From assembly GCF_000276665.1 (NCBI RefSeq), contig NW_004955447.1:10603722-10667721 (forward strand): 64,000 bases of DNA, given 5' to 3'. Below, piece by piece: positions 1 to 11,869 of this stretch (within the stretch, counting starts at the first letter, position 1; the number at the start of each line of letters is the position of its first letter). The position numbers were made by a program, and so were the translations under genes. The notes beneath the pieces are model-generated. The model had not been told where the DNA came from. It saw only the letters and a program-made list of their open reading frames with translations, and did no database searches. The DNA comes from Chinchilla lanigera. Its lineage: Eukaryota > Chordata > Mammalia > Rodentia > Chinchillidae.

Positions 1-744
1 ATTCCATGGTTACCATTTTTGATTACTGAGACACTAAACTTCAAAAATAAAACCTGACATCTGATCAAATTATGGCAGTCTCTAACAAGTCACATGAAGT
101 CAATTATTTGGAAATGGAAACCTTTATAACTTTCTCTATTATTAAAGCATATCAATCTAATCAATGTAATTTTCAGCAGATACTGCTGCCTTCCCTACCT
201 GTCAAAATGTACAATGAGATTGCTACTGCGTGTAAGTCATTAATTTTTAACTACAGAAGTAAAGAATTCCGATATTGAAAGACTTAAATTTATTGTTATT
301 TTTAATGTAGAAATGGTTGTGCTGATGGCCATTATTTGGCTGAATGGATTGAGGGAGGCTCCCCGGGCAGCTGCTGACATAATGACTGACTGTGAGCACA
401 GCAGACAATGTGAATGATAAATTCTGAAAGGCTCTGAAATTTATGAATAGCAAGAGGAGCTGCAGCTTCTAAAATCTAACCATTTGTTCCCAGCCACAAA
501 GGAAGACTCAAAAGCTTTTGTTTAATGAAATGATTCAAAAACAGGATACAGAGGAATTAAGGGTTATCTCTAGAAGCACAATTGAGCAAGCTGCTTATGT
601 GCCGGAGTAGTAGGATCGCAAATACAGGCTGGTTAACATGGCATAAATGCGACTAATCTGATTGTAATGCTCTAATAGTATGATATTCTCCTGACAATAA
701 TATCTTCATTTTTGAAAAAAAATCAAATAAAAGTAAAAATTGTT
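1..744. other. unassigned unique sequence, possible conserved element at about 300-480
   Basis: No repeat family, exon or RNA gene was recognised. The part at about 300-480 is less AT-rich and more complex than its surroundings and contains homeobox-like ATTA cores and a CAGCTG. It could be a conserved non-coding element, but that is only an impression from composition. The small open frames here have no recognisable similarity. Confidence 0.4.
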
Positions 745-891
745 TGATTTTTTTTTTTCAGCCAGGTCCCTTTATGCAGTTCAGTCTGGCCTTAAACTAA
801 CTGTAGTTCCTCCTGGCTTTGAATTCTAAGCAATCCTCCTGCCTCAGCCTCCAGAGTATGGGGATTACAAATGTGAACCACCAGGCCCGGC
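745..891 (-). mobile_element. B1-type SINE (7SL-derived), diverged
   Basis: The plus strand reads as an antisense B1: a T-run, then 'gcagttcagtctggcc', 'gcaatcctcctgcctcagcc', 'ggggattacaaatgtg' and 'accaccaggcccggc'. This matches the reverse complement of the B1 body, with the T-run as its A-tail. It is diverged, so old. No clear target-site duplication was found. Confidence 0.85.
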
Positions 892-1039
892 ATGAACTCT
901 GAAATAATTCCTGCAGGGACAGGTTAGGGTTATTTTTAAATGAGGCAATAATTAAAACATATACTCAAAGTTAACTTGTAACAAAAGTATTGAAAAACAT
1001 TAATAAAAAATGTAAGTGCAGTCCTTGGCTGTACTATAT

Positions 1040-1170
1040 CCTAGCTGTATAATGTGGGGGAACTGAGCCTTGTACTTCAATTTCCTTAGATATAAAATGC
1101 TATTTGGAGGATGACATGAAAGTCTGCACCCAGAACACACATCAGAAAGCACGGCAAATGGTATGCACAC
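1040..1170 (+). repeat. MIR-like SINE relic
   Basis: The text 'caatttccttagatataaaatgc' followed by 'aggatgacatgaaagt' and 'cagaaagcacggcaaat' follows the order of the 3' half of MIR (cctcatctgtaaaatggg, then the gaggattaaatgag block, then the agcacagtgcctggcacat block). Divergence is high, so the limits are approximate. Confidence 0.5.
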
Positions 1171-1919
1171 TGATATTGGCCAGTCGTAGCTGTGCTGAAG
1201 CTGCAGGCAGCAGAACAGTGGCCATTCCAGAGGGCGCATCAACACCCTGCACACTGGAAGGAACAGAACGGGTTAAAATGACTAGTGTAAAAACCGTGGG
1301 AATTTAAAGGGTTTCAGCTAACTCAGAAGCCCTTCTTTCCCCACCTCACTGCAATATCCTCTGCTTTCAAGTAAAAGATTATGACTTAGTAAAAGCAGAA
1401 AGAAAATATTTGTGTATCATCTTGGAACAGAGAGGAACACTACAGAGTAAAACACAAGCACTGTGCCAGTCTCCTATAGTACCAGTTATGGAAATGTAGC
1501 CTTTCTCCATATAAAAATGTTTATCACACTGCACTTATCCTTTATGGATTACTTCAGATTCGGAGGAAATGCAACGCCTGGGTTATCAGAGGAAGTAAGG
1601 TGAATGACAGAAGCACTGTACCAGGGCTACCACCAACCTAGCAATAAGAAGAGTTCGCTGCTTAGATGAACAAGGTTATCAACCCGTAACAATGTTGCTC
1701 CCTGGTTAAGAGACGCAGACAATGTAATCAATAGGAATCAGCCATGTCTGTGCATCTTCAATAGCTGAAAGTTTTTTGTTTGTTTTGTTTTGTGTTAGGG
1801 TTTTTATTTTCAAATGCTTTTGGAAGAGACCTGTAATTAGAAGTTGGTGAACTGGAAATTGCTTCACTTTTCAAGAATTAATGTGCTGCTATACAGGTTG
1901 TAATCCTTTGCTGGTCACA
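1171..1919. other. unassigned sequence
   Basis: AT-rich DNA without a recognised gene or repeat. A short T/G-rich run (tttgtttgttttgttttgtg) lies near 1,775-1,795. Confidence 0.35.
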
Positions 1920-3840
1920 TGTGTAACTTTAATGCTCTATGCTACTGAAGCATTCATTCAATCATTATGTTCTTTAATGTCTGTACAATTAATTCTAAAT
2001 ACTCCACTGCATCTCAGCACTGCCTGCACTGCGCTTCAGTTTCCTCTTCACGTTCCTCTGTCTTTACAGGTGACTCAGCTCCTTCTAATTCCTCATTTGT
2101 CAACACTTCTCCACGCTTTTCAATACATTCTTCCCTATCCTCACCAAGTAAGTCACTCTCCACCCACTCTTTTGCTCCAGAGACGATTACTCTGATTTCT
2201 CCACGGAAGCCTTTAAAGTCATCCGTGACTTCCCCAGGTCACCCAGAAGGCATGGGCAGCTTTGGGTTTTAGTTTACCCATGACAGCTTTGTGAGTGTCA
2301 CTGAAATTGTGTCAACAACAGGGATACCTTCCAGCGCTGTACCAGTATTAAGTCCCGATTACTGTATATGGTGGTTGTTGATTGAATGTGATCAAACACC
2401 AAGTGGGCATGTATGGCACTGACAAACCGAGTAATGCCCTGGTCAACGGGCTAAAGCAATGAGGCTGTATTTAAAGATAAAAACACAACTTGAAGTTTTT
2501 CTTCTTCCTAGAATCTTTCATTCTCAAACCACACTCAGCATGACTACACACATTTTCTATTATGTATAGTAGGAATTTAAATTCCAACCTTTCGTCTTCC
2601 AAATACCTTTTTTGTTCACTTCTCAAAGTAGTGGAAGAACCATTGTACAAATAAGACTATGACCATGCTTTGTAATTATGCTGCCGGAACATATGTAAAA
2701 GACTGTGTGAGCTCTTTGCTCTGTGTGCTATGCCTGGCTTAATCATGTATCTTGTAATGTTCCCCACAAACTACTTGAGTTAAAATTAACTTCCATGTTT
2801 TATGCCCTGGTGCCTCCTCGACACTCCTGTTATCCCAGCAGAGTTCAAGTTTGCTCCACTTGAAGACTTCTTTTGGACGGTATCCTTTTTTTCTCAATTA
2901 ATATCTTCAACTGGGCCAAAACTGTGTTATCAGATTCTTCATCACCAGAATCAGCCTCGCTGGAAATTTTTCTATTTTTCAGTCCAAACCTGTTTCTGAA
3001 TCTGTGTGAACACCCCTTCCATGAAGTACGTGGCTGGCTGTCACACATTCCAGGTATCCTCACTGACTTGCTCCTCCTACACGCCATTGCTATTGCTCAG
3101 AGGGTGTTTGTGTTTTCTGTTCAGAACTTTCAAGCCAAAAGTACTGTCTTTTCCACTAACTAAATGTTTGGTTACTTTTCTCTCATAGCTGAGACAAAAT
3201 ACCTGACCCCCAAAATTAAGGAAGGAAAGGTTTATTTAGCTCACAGTTTGTGGAGGTTTCATTCCATACTCAGCTGGCTCCAAGGCAGAGTGGCACACAT
3301 CAGAGGGCAACAGTTCATGGTGGTGGAAAATAGCAAAAGTCACAAGAGCAAAAAGGGAAGAGCAGGAAGAGCAAGGCTCTTTCCCTCCCTTATATTGCAA
3401 GCAGGCTTCCTGCCCCTGGGTGGGTATGGCACTCACACCCATAATCCCAGCATTGGATTATGGATCAGTCAATCATAAACTCTAGAAGTCCACGCCATGA
3501 CTGCATAAGGCTTTGGGGGGACATCTAGACACAAACCACAATACTAAGCAATTGTCACACACTGTGGAACTTATGCAGGGAGAGGTAAAAAAGCAAAACT
3601 AGAATAGATTTCTTTTTCCTTCTTCACAATTTCATGAGCAGAAAATTCACTGTCAACATAGATCTGAGCCACTTCAACATACAAGGATTTTTCTTTCCTA
3701 TTTAGGGCAAGAACTTTCACCACATCACTCAAAAGAAACACTTTACGACTTCTCTTTTGCATACCCAAACTGTCAGCATCACCTTGTATTTTCAGGTCAT
3801 TATTCAGAAGAATCAACGTGAACACAGCACTGTGTACCCT
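1920..3840 (-). pseudogene. Tigger/pogo-family DNA transposase fossil, interrupted by an LTR
   Basis: Read on the minus strand from 3,825 downward, the sequence encodes a decayed pogo/Tigger transposase. The N-terminal helix-turn-helix lies at 3,571-3,825 (motifs KRSRKV, VVKVLALNRKEKS, HEIVKKEKEIYSSF). The frame then reaches 'TVCDNCLV' and stops at an LTR (3,165-3,540). It resumes at about 3,164 with VEKTV and a CENPB-type DNA-binding motif HRFRNRFGLKN at 2,974-3,006. Further on come YMIKPGIAHRAK, QHNYKAW, LFVQWFFHYF and YLEDERLEFKFLLYIIEN, the last standing where the family has its catalytic IIDN; here the Asp reads Glu. Lysine-rich GKLKPKAAHAF and LTNEEL (2,086-2,103) mark the C-terminal part. 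There are several stops and frameshifts, and the DDE triad is not intact. It is a dead copy; family assignment is by recalled motifs. No terminal inverted repeats were identified. Confidence 0.85.
3165..3540 (-). mobile_element. MaLR-type solo LTR inserted in the Tigger fossil
   Basis: The plus strand shows the reverse complement of the well-known MaLR (MST/MT-like) LTR landmarks: 'gctgagacaaaatacctga' (the LTR 3' end), 'tatttagctcacagtttgtg', 'ttccatactcagctggctcc', 'ggcttcctgcccctgggtg' and 'acatctagacacaaacca'. On the minus strand it runs TGTGGTTTGTG to CCAAACA, as expected for LTR ends. The flanking 5-mers do not match well, so the duplication has decayed or the ends are off by a few bases. 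It separates two parts of one transposase frame, so it is the younger insertion. Confidence 0.8.
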
Positions 3841-5904
3841 AACCTGTGCTCTGATAACCTAATGGGCTACAGAGTAATTAACAGGCAGCTAGCATACACA
3901 GCATGGATAGCTTTGACAAAAGAATGATTCACATCCTGAGAGAGATGGAGTTGCATAATATGAGAATTATTTGCTCAGGCTACTCCGAGTACCACAACAT
4001 TTTTAAAGTATGAATGGTCTTCTAGGAGAATTATTCATGCAATATTTTCAGACTATGATTGCCTAAAAGTAACTGAAAGCACAGAAAGCAAAACCGTGGA
4101 TAAAGGGGATAACTGTTCACATCTCTGCTCCACTGAGGAAGACTGAACCCTGCACTTCAACAAACATTACAGGAGGAGGCCTCTCCCCGGACCACTTAGG
4201 CTGTCAGGTGGCTCCCTGTTTTGTGCAATTAATGAAATTCAAATACAGGACTTCTTTCCCCAGAAACATTTTTGGGATCTATCAGTCATGCTTGTCAGTG
4301 TAGCCAATGAGAGAAAAAAATTACCTGTTTTATCCAAGATATACAAGGTTTAAAATAAACTACACCACCAAAAAATAGAACAGTTAATATCAGATTTCAA
4401 AAGCTGCTCACTGCTCTTTAAAAACAAGTAAGTTGAACACTGTTTTATTTATAAATGAGTGTGGTATACACAGATCTATTATTTTTATGTTGTATACAGG
4501 GTCTTACAGAGGAGAAGGGGGAACATCAACTGCTATCAAGGTGAGGCAACCCCACGGAGAGATCACAGTGATAACCTTCAAACAGTACATGACACCTGTC
4601 CACTGAATGCCGGGAATGTAAATTTTAATTACATGCATTTAATGAATATAACTTTAAAGTAAAAATTAGAAATATAACATACATTTAACACTGCTACTTT
4701 CACAAAGCAATATTTTATAAACAAAACTTAGCATGTTTTGCCTTGTGTAAATCTGCTTTCTTTCAGAAATAAAGGTGCACAAAATCATATCTCAAAATGA
4801 TAATATATTTTGGAAAAGTGACTCTTCACTTCCAAAGTAAGTTTCAAGTAAAGCCTTTTGCTATTTGCACTTTCTTAAGACACCATATTTTGACACAAAG
4901 TAATCTTGGTTTGCTGAGAAAAGAAGCCCAAATAAATCCCTTTATTCTAATCTAGTATCTAACATCCTTACTGTGGATGCATTTTAAGTCCTTAAGCAAT
5001 TTATCTATCAAAATATAAGGCAAGGCACCAATTCCCAACAGCTAATTTATATTTCACAAATCTACTGAATTTACAAACCTTCTGCAAGGCATGCCACAGT
5101 ATCAAAGGCTCCTCAGTGTCTAGTGCCTAAGACATTCACCATGAAAGGACAATGAATTTGTCTTTGTTCCTGGGCTCGGACTCCCAGTTGGCCTGAGAGA
5201 TTTGTTCTGAGAAAGGTGTTTACCTTCTGTTGCATTTCCTGCGCCTCTCAACCTGTCCGGCCTGGTTCTGAGGTTTCACTGCTGCATTCTGACATAGTTT
5301 CCTCATCACATAATTCACTGCAACTACTCAAACAACACTGCTATTAAGCCAGATTTGCTTTGCTTTCTTATCAGAAAAATTTAAAAGCATCTCCTTCATG
5401 ATATCCTTTTAGTACTGTGCGTGTAACACACGAGTCCCTTCTAAACAGCTCCCACAATCAACCTACCTTAACTGGCAAGCCACATTTTAAATTTTTACAA
5501 ATCCCTATGTATTGTATAGAAACCAACTGTTTCAGAGGAAATGTGGTTACACAGCTTTAGCTACACCAAGGTGATTAATTTGTTTAGTTACTAAAAGTTC
5601 AAATTTTGCAAAGGCTGTATTTTATGAATTTCACCTGCATACATATACACATACAAGGTATGCATATATCAAAAACTTAATCTGGTAGCTACAAAGAGGC
5701 TAGATTGTGACTCAGCTAAAGTATTAAGCAAGGGCTCAGGAAGGCAAACAGTAAGCCCACAGCACAAAGGGGATGAAGAGAGAGAACCTGGTCCCATATT
5801 TGTCCTATGTTAAGAGACCTCTGACTAAGGGCAGAATTATTTATGCCCTTTTGTGAACCACACTTACACAAACATAGGATGCCTCTGATTATAAAACAGA
5901 ACTT
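3841..5904. other. unassigned AT-rich sequence
   Basis: No gene, RNA or confident repeat was recognised. The part just above 3,840 may be the 5' untranslated part of the Tigger copy. The rest holds only short frames with no similarity I can name. Confidence 0.35.
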
Positions 5905-5987
5905 TATTTTTTGGTACCAGGAATCAAACTCAGAACCTTGAGCTTGCCAGGCAGGCCCTGTGCCGCTGAGCTATATCCCCGGCCAGA
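5905..5987 (-). mobile_element. ID SINE
   Basis: The reverse complement carries the tRNA-Ala-like ID body. On the plus strand it reads 'ggtaccaggaatcaaactca', 'cttgagcttgccaggcaggc', 'gccgctgagctatatccccgg'. The short 'ttatttttt' at its left is the remnant tail. The body has both internal pol III promoter boxes in recognisable form. It is moderately diverged from the younger copies at 32.4-32.7 kb. Confidence 0.9.
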
Positions 5988-6569
5988 ACATTATTTTATG
6001 TACCATTAAGGGAAATAATCCTTTGTGAATGAAAGACACACGTTATCAAATTATGGTGACATATCCAGTTTCAGGTATGTTAAAATGTGAATGTGTTGTA
6101 TATAACTCTTGGAACAGAAATTTATAAATAAATGGATATATGTTCCTCTATTCACTGTCATTAATACCATCAAAAAATGCAGTCATAAACCAAACTGTTT
6201 TCATCTGAATCTATTAATTTAGGATTAATAAACACAGTTGTGATTAGCAAATGACATAAGGAAGTCATTTCCTAGCATTCAGCACAATTGTGTATAACCA
6301 AAATACAAAACATCTGAATTCTGAGTACCTCTCATGTTTACATATTTCCCTTTGTAGTTAGTTTTTATGGCATTGTGAGGTCATAAAAATAAATCTATTG
6401 TAGGATTACCTGAGCAATGTCTCTGAAATTATAGGGTTAGCAGGTAAAGTCAGAAAAGCTGTTTTCAACAACATTTCCTACAAACCTCACAGAAGTCATG
6501 GTTTCTCAGATCCCTAGCAACACACTACGGTAATCAAGGCCCAAAATGCAAAGAGGGAGAGGAAGGTCC
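5988..6569. other. unassigned AT-rich sequence
   Basis: Nothing recognisable was seen beyond AT-rich text. Confidence 0.35.
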
Positions 6570-7230
6570 CTACACTCTCCATCCACCCGGGCGTCTGCAC
6601 GCTTCCTTCTTGTGAGTCGGCCGGGTGCTTGCTTTCCTGTCAGGGTCTCTGCCACTTCTGCTTGCCTGGATCCTTCTCCGTCCCAAACCTCCAGCGGCTA
6701 CACGGTGTATCTCAGCTCTCCGCACCGTCCTGCCCCGCCCGCTGTGCGCAGGCACGGGCTCCGTGTCTGACAGCTAGCTGCAGGTGGGACAGAAACAGAG
6801 AAAGCCAAGGCGAGCCACCTCATTCCAGGTCCTTTCGGGCCTCAAACTGGACGACGGTCGCAGGAACTGACAGATACGAGGACAAAGTCAGGCTACTCGT
6901 GTACATTTTGTTAAAACGATGCTTAGTTTGTTGGTCAGGAAGGTTCCGTCCGCCTTCTCAATGGCGTGCTCTGAAGAAAGGGGAGCATTTTTTAAAAAGG
7001 CATCAAAGGGAACGTAACATGCATTGAAGATCTGCACCTTCATCAACTCGATTACTTCCTGCCTTCTAGCTACCTCGCAGCTTTGCCGATTTCCTTCTTT
7101 GACTCCAGGTCTCTAACTTTGATATTGACAAAGAGAAGGCCCCAGGCATTCTCGCTGCCATTTGCATTATTCATGCCAATAAAACCGTGCAGGGGACGCA
7201 CAGCACAGTCTGAATGGATTATGTTGCAGG
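6570..7230. promoter_or_regulatory. CpG-richer patch and octamer motif; candidate regulatory element
   Basis: From about 6,575 to 6,960 the DNA is clearly richer in G+C and CpG than the rest of the window (for example 'ccacccgggcgtctgcacgc', 'gagtcggccgggtgc', 'tggacgacggtcgcagg'). It is not dense enough to call a strong CpG island by eye. Just to the right, at 7,160-7,167, is a perfect octamer ATTTGCAT, followed by 'tattcatgccaataaaac'. Overlapping frames of 74 and 132 aa occur here but resemble nothing I know. It could be a weak promoter, an enhancer or an unannotated first exon. All of that is inference. Confidence 0.3.
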
Positions 7231-8612
7231 CAATCTTGAAGACGATGGATTAAAAAAGAACTCCAAATTACGGAGACACAGTTACATATAGAAACACATA
7301 CACGTTTCTATAGAGACAAAAGATAATTACATACATGTGTAAGCTGGTTCTCTAGCAGAGCAGCAATGGACTCCCAGGCCTTCTCGTCATTTTTCACATG
7401 AGCTGTAACTAATGTCACAAGTCTTAAACCACAGCCTCAAAGCTCCCAGAGTTTGTTTTACATTGTTTCTTTTTGTCATCAAATTTAGAATACTTTCTCA
7501 CTGATGTAAACAACATTAAACTTACTTTCTTTCTCAGAATATTTTATACTTTAGCTCTAATGAAAAATAAGTATGTTTCGGTAAAGTTTAAGATAGTTCT
7601 AACTGTGGAATTATTTTAGGCCCTCCATAATCCGTACCTGGTGCATTTATTGAGATTAATGCTGACTTCAGTAACTAACAACTGAAGTTGTACATTTCTG
7701 ACCCTGTAAAGAGACTGCCAAGAGACACTGAAAACCACCACTCACATCTTAGTTCTTCTTTTCTAATACCTGTGGTATTTTGTTCTTCCTTGAAACGGTA
7801 ATTCAAAATGCAACAACGTTTTTAAATTACTGCTTTAAATTCATACTTTTAACAAAGAAAAGCAGTATATCAAGCAACAAAAAACTGTCATCTCATGAAA
7901 TATAAAGACCTAAACAATGCCAAGCAGATATAACAGAAATAAAATATTCTCCAAAATTTAAAAAGATCATTATACTATTCCTATTACATAGACTATCTCC
8001 ATATTATATTCCCCTTTTAAGAGTAGACATTTTTATATACTAAAAATGATGTAAGGATAAGTAAATATCTTTCTCTGAGAAGTAATTGGCCTCTATAATT
8101 AAACCTTTTGTTCATTTTCTCAAACACGTGTGCATGTACGTATATATATATGGAACCAGAGAAAATCTGAGGTCTTTGAAATTCAAAATAAATTTAGTAA
8201 AGTTCTTACCTATAAGGAAACATAATGGCCTGAATAATAATCTTTCTTTCACCAATTTCTAACTTGTTCCTTCACTCAAAATAAATATTTTTACTACTAA
8301 GTGTAGTTACTTAAAAGATATTCAGAAATCAAGAAACCAAGAATTCATGTTTTTACAGGCTCATTCATTTATAATGTATATTTTCATATACTGCATTATT
8401 ATATTTAGAAATACAGCATAAGAATCTAAGAATATTAATGTGCTACAGGTTCACAACTAGTGAAGCATAAGAATACCTCATGATCAACTTGGTCAGGGCC
8501 AAATTATTATAAACAAAATTGGAGGAAAGAACTAAACTTAATTGTAGTCAATATGTTCCTCACCATTGCATGTGTATGTACATTTAAACACATGTACTAA
8601 GAATGCTGAATT
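7231..8612. other. unassigned AT-rich sequence
   Basis: No gene or repeat family was identified. Short (TA)n tracts occur near 8,135-8,152. Confidence 0.35.
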
Positions 8613-8628
8613 TCACAGCTATTGATGT

Positions 8629-8774
8629 TTTTTTGTCTTCAGACAGGGTCTCGATATACTGCCCAGGTTGGCCTTGAGCTCACTTTGTAGCCCAGGCTGG
8701 TCTTGACCTCACAAAGATACCCCCTCAGTCCCCCAAGTGTTGGGCTTAAAGGTGTGCACCACCACGCTCAGCCT
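8629..8774 (-). mobile_element. B1-type SINE with decayed target-site duplication
   Basis: An antisense B1 reads 'cagacagggtctcgatatac', 'tgtagcccaggctggtcttg', 'caagtgttgggcttaaagg' and 'caccaccacgctcagcc'. Direct repeats flank it: 'acagctattgatg' before (8,615) and 'acaactattaatt' after (8,775). They differ at a few bases, consistent with an old insertion. Confidence 0.85.
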
Positions 8775-8790
8775 ACAACTATTAATTTTT

Positions 8791-9127
8791 ATTAATCCAT
8801 TTAGTTGTATCCTAATCATACATTTCTACAAAGTTCAGGGGGTCACCACGTCTAAAATTTTCTCAGGTAAATTTTATAGAGATTATAAAAGTTATGGTTG
8901 ATTTTTATCAATACATTCAATAAATTTTATATGAAAAATCAATGACATTTGATGATCCAATATAATTAGTGTTCAAAGTTTTGTGTAAATATGCTCAAAT
9001 ACTTGATACTGGATGAAGCACAATACTTCTTTCAGAAGGGAGCTAAGTTAACGTTTGTTTTCCATTTTTTAAATTGTAGTTTTAAGTATCTCTTCCCCAA
9101 GGTTTACAAATCAAGTACTGGCAGTTA
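8791..9127. other. unassigned AT-rich sequence
   Basis: Nothing recognisable was seen. Confidence 0.35.
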
Positions 9128-9290
9128 TTAAGTGATTACCATATTTTATGCCCTAGCCTAAGTGTTTGCCTAGATATTTCATTTAATATTCATGACAATT
9201 ATTTTATAAAAAAGCAACCCAAAAAAGGCAAGAAAAGTGATCCAGAATCACATGCCTCGTAAATGCTGAGCTGGAATTTCCAGCCTAGAC
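9128..9290 (-). repeat. MIR-like SINE relic
   Basis: The order 'ttatgccctagcctaagtg', 'atttcatttaatattcatga', 'aagtgatccagaatcacatg' and 'gctgagctggaatttccagc' parallels antisense MIR (tgccaggcactgttctaag, tcatttaatcctcacaac, the ggtcacacagct block, gagctgggattcgaaccc). It is strongly diverged. Confidence 0.5.
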
Positions 9291-9372
9291 ACACCACAGT
9301 CGGTTTCGTGCTACTATTTCCTAGCTGAGTTGCCATGTGCAGCCAATCTCAGTAAAGATAACATAATAACCA

Positions 9373-9472
9373 NNNNNNNNNNNNNNNNNNNNNNNNNNNN
9401 NNNNNNNNNNNNNNNNNNNNNNNNNNNNNNNNNNNNNNNNNNNNNNNNNNNNNNNNNNNNNNNNNNNNNNNN
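9373..9472. other. assembly gap of exactly 100 N
   Basis: One hundred consecutive N. That round length is the usual placeholder for a gap of unknown size, so true distances across it are unknown. The right edge starts with 'gggggaaaaag'. Any open frame drawn across it is meaningless. Confidence 0.99.
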
Positions 9473-11344
9473 GGGGGAAAAAGTGATTTACATGTTTCAT
9501 TCTGATGGCTTGGGAAAAAAGAAGGTAGAAGTTAACTCTAAATGGTTGCGTTACTATATTATAAATTATGCCTCTGCCATAAAGATAATTATTACCATAA
9601 TGTATATCCCTGTAATCTACTCTGCACCCTATAACAGTCTTCTAATGGGGAAGTGTCTGGTAAAACAAAATAATTTATGTCATAATCATTTAAGTCTGGT
9701 ACAATCATAAGTATCTTATTAATCAGACATAAAGTGAAGAAAAAGACAGATAATGTGAAACAAAGTACGCTAACTTTTCCCTGAGAAGATGCTAATATTT
9801 TCTGTGGGTAAAAGTGTGTCTAAATTATTTCTTACAAATAGCCTAGACTGAATCCATAATTTTAGCAGAAAGTGACTTGGTGGTCACTGTTCAAACTTAA
9901 CCAAGAAGAAAGGTTTAGTAATCAGCAAATCAGTAGAACACAGAATGGAATACACCAGTTTTCAATCGCCAGAATTCCTCAGTTGCGCTACACCTCCCAG
10001 GGCAGCCCAAGTATCTAGTACTCCATATGTCTATATGCACATGTGCAAATTTTATCTTACTGCTTTCATTATTAATTTTTTCCTCAATCCTCATTTCATA
10101 AGTGCCTGAATGAAGAACCATGTTGGAATGATAAATTTTGTATAACCACTCATTATGTGAAACATCTGATTAAACTGGTGCGGTCCTAAAATTTCAGAAG
10201 CACTAGAAAATTACAACACTAACCCAGAAAAGTCGGTGGTAACGTGACACCGATCTCTCACATGCCTCATACCAAACAACAGGGGCTGTCAGCTGTGGAA
10301 GGCACTGGCCACACAAGAATTCTCAAAATGTCCCTCCCTGGCACAGACTGGACTGTAGGAAGAGAAGAATCCATTTATGTATTTGCATACGTAGTAGCTT
10401 GTCTTCTAACCAGTAATACATAAGAGGAATGTGCTAGATAACTTCAGAAAAACAACTGCTCAATCCACAATACCCCTGCTTTTGAGTGCTATATGTCAGG
10501 AACTGATGCCAAGCTATCTAGCAGTCATCTTATCACCCACAAATTTTTAGCCACTACCTGCCCGAGAGGTTGAAAAGAGAACAGGTCTTCGATGGTTTTG
10601 TTGCAAGGCCAACACATTACAAGAACAAACTTCTTGCAAAGTCTCACTAAGTAAACAGATGTCCTTTCAGTTAAAGGCCGTGCTAGCTTGACGTCTTGTT
10701 ACACAGAGACAAAATGCATCCTACATGATTCAAACCGAGGTACTTATTTAGTGAATTAAAAATCCCTTACGGAGACAGTACGAATTTTTTTGAGGCAGAA
10801 AATGTAAGGAAGCTTTCTCCCAGCAAACCTCTGTTCCAGTACAGACAACCCAGAACCGAGAAAATGCTCTTTTCTGAATAGCACCGATTAGGGAATGGTC
10901 CTAAAGAACTACATTGCTCTCCACTCCAGTTACAGTGCTCCTCTCTGCTTTCCCCAGTATCCTGGGTGGGTGGAGTATTACAACCAAAGGGATGCTAAAA
11001 ATACGGGGAGAGAGTGAATATTAGTGTCCAAAAGCAATCAAAACACGCCGAGGCCTCTCAATCCATGAAGAGTCTCAGGCCTATGAATATTGGTTACCGG
11101 CTGCTCCTGCCTTCATTGTTTTCCAGACATTACCCTGAATTTCCTACCAACCGGAAACTGGTCTCACACACACCCAGGCAACAGCCTGGAATGACATAGG
11201 CCAGTCACTGCAGGCAGTTCCCATGGCACTACAGACGGGTCACATGGGTGTGTTCTCCAAATCAAGCTGATCAGAGACAACAGCAGCGACCCTCGGGTTT
11301 TCATAAGGACACATGGAAAGCCTGCCTTTCTCCTGCCTGTCAGA
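9473..11344. other. unassigned sequence
   Basis: No confident repeat, RNA or exon. Somewhat higher G+C near 10,680-11,340, but with no diagnostic motif. Confidence 0.35.
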
Positions 11345-11427
11345 GTCAGGGCCTGGGTTGGGGGCGCTGCTGGGGATCAAACCAAGAGCCTGCCACATGC
11401 TAAGGTCACATTATACCCCCAATCCCT
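11345..11427 (-). mobile_element. old ID-type SINE fragment
   Basis: 'ctgctggggatcaaaccaag', 'agcctgccacatgctaagg' and 'cattatacccccaatccct' follow the antisense ID or dID body (gggattgaacccagggcct, gcacatgctaggc, gagctacatccccagccc). Divergence is high and no tail or duplication is visible. Confidence 0.6.
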
Positions 11428-11869
11428 TGTGAAAAGTTTAAAATTTTTAAATTTCTTAACTACTACATAAAAAGCTACTTACATTATTCACTTGCAGTTG
11501 AGTTTATGCATATTTAAAAAGTTACATTTATTCAGACAATTCTAACAAGGCAAAGAGAAATACTTATATGGTCTCTAACCTGTTAGAATGGACATTTCCT
11601 TCTATTCAGGTAATTTGTTAATGGTTTAAGAATGCATTAAGGCTACAGTGATCAGACAGGTATGACACATTAAAATGGAAATACTGATGGTTGGAGCAGG
11701 GCTTGTTTCCTTAACAACCTCATCAGATATATTTCTGCTCTTGGAAGCAAGAGTATGGTGGAGGGAGTGATTTCCATCAGTAATACCTTCTATTATAATA
11801 CTAAGGTATCTAAGAGATTAACTGGTCTTTCAGGTGTAACTTCTATACTGTGGTACATGTCTGTGATAC
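11428..11869. other. unassigned AT-rich sequence
   Basis: Nothing recognisable was seen. Confidence 0.35.

Noticed and set aside
6546..7027. Frames of 61-132 aa in the CpG-richer patch, considered as a first exon
   Set aside because: No similarity, no clear start context and no convincing donor site could be shown by reading; only the regulatory possibility is kept.
9330..9710. 126-aa plus-strand frame
   Set aside because: It runs through the 100-N gap, so a third of it is unknown sequence.
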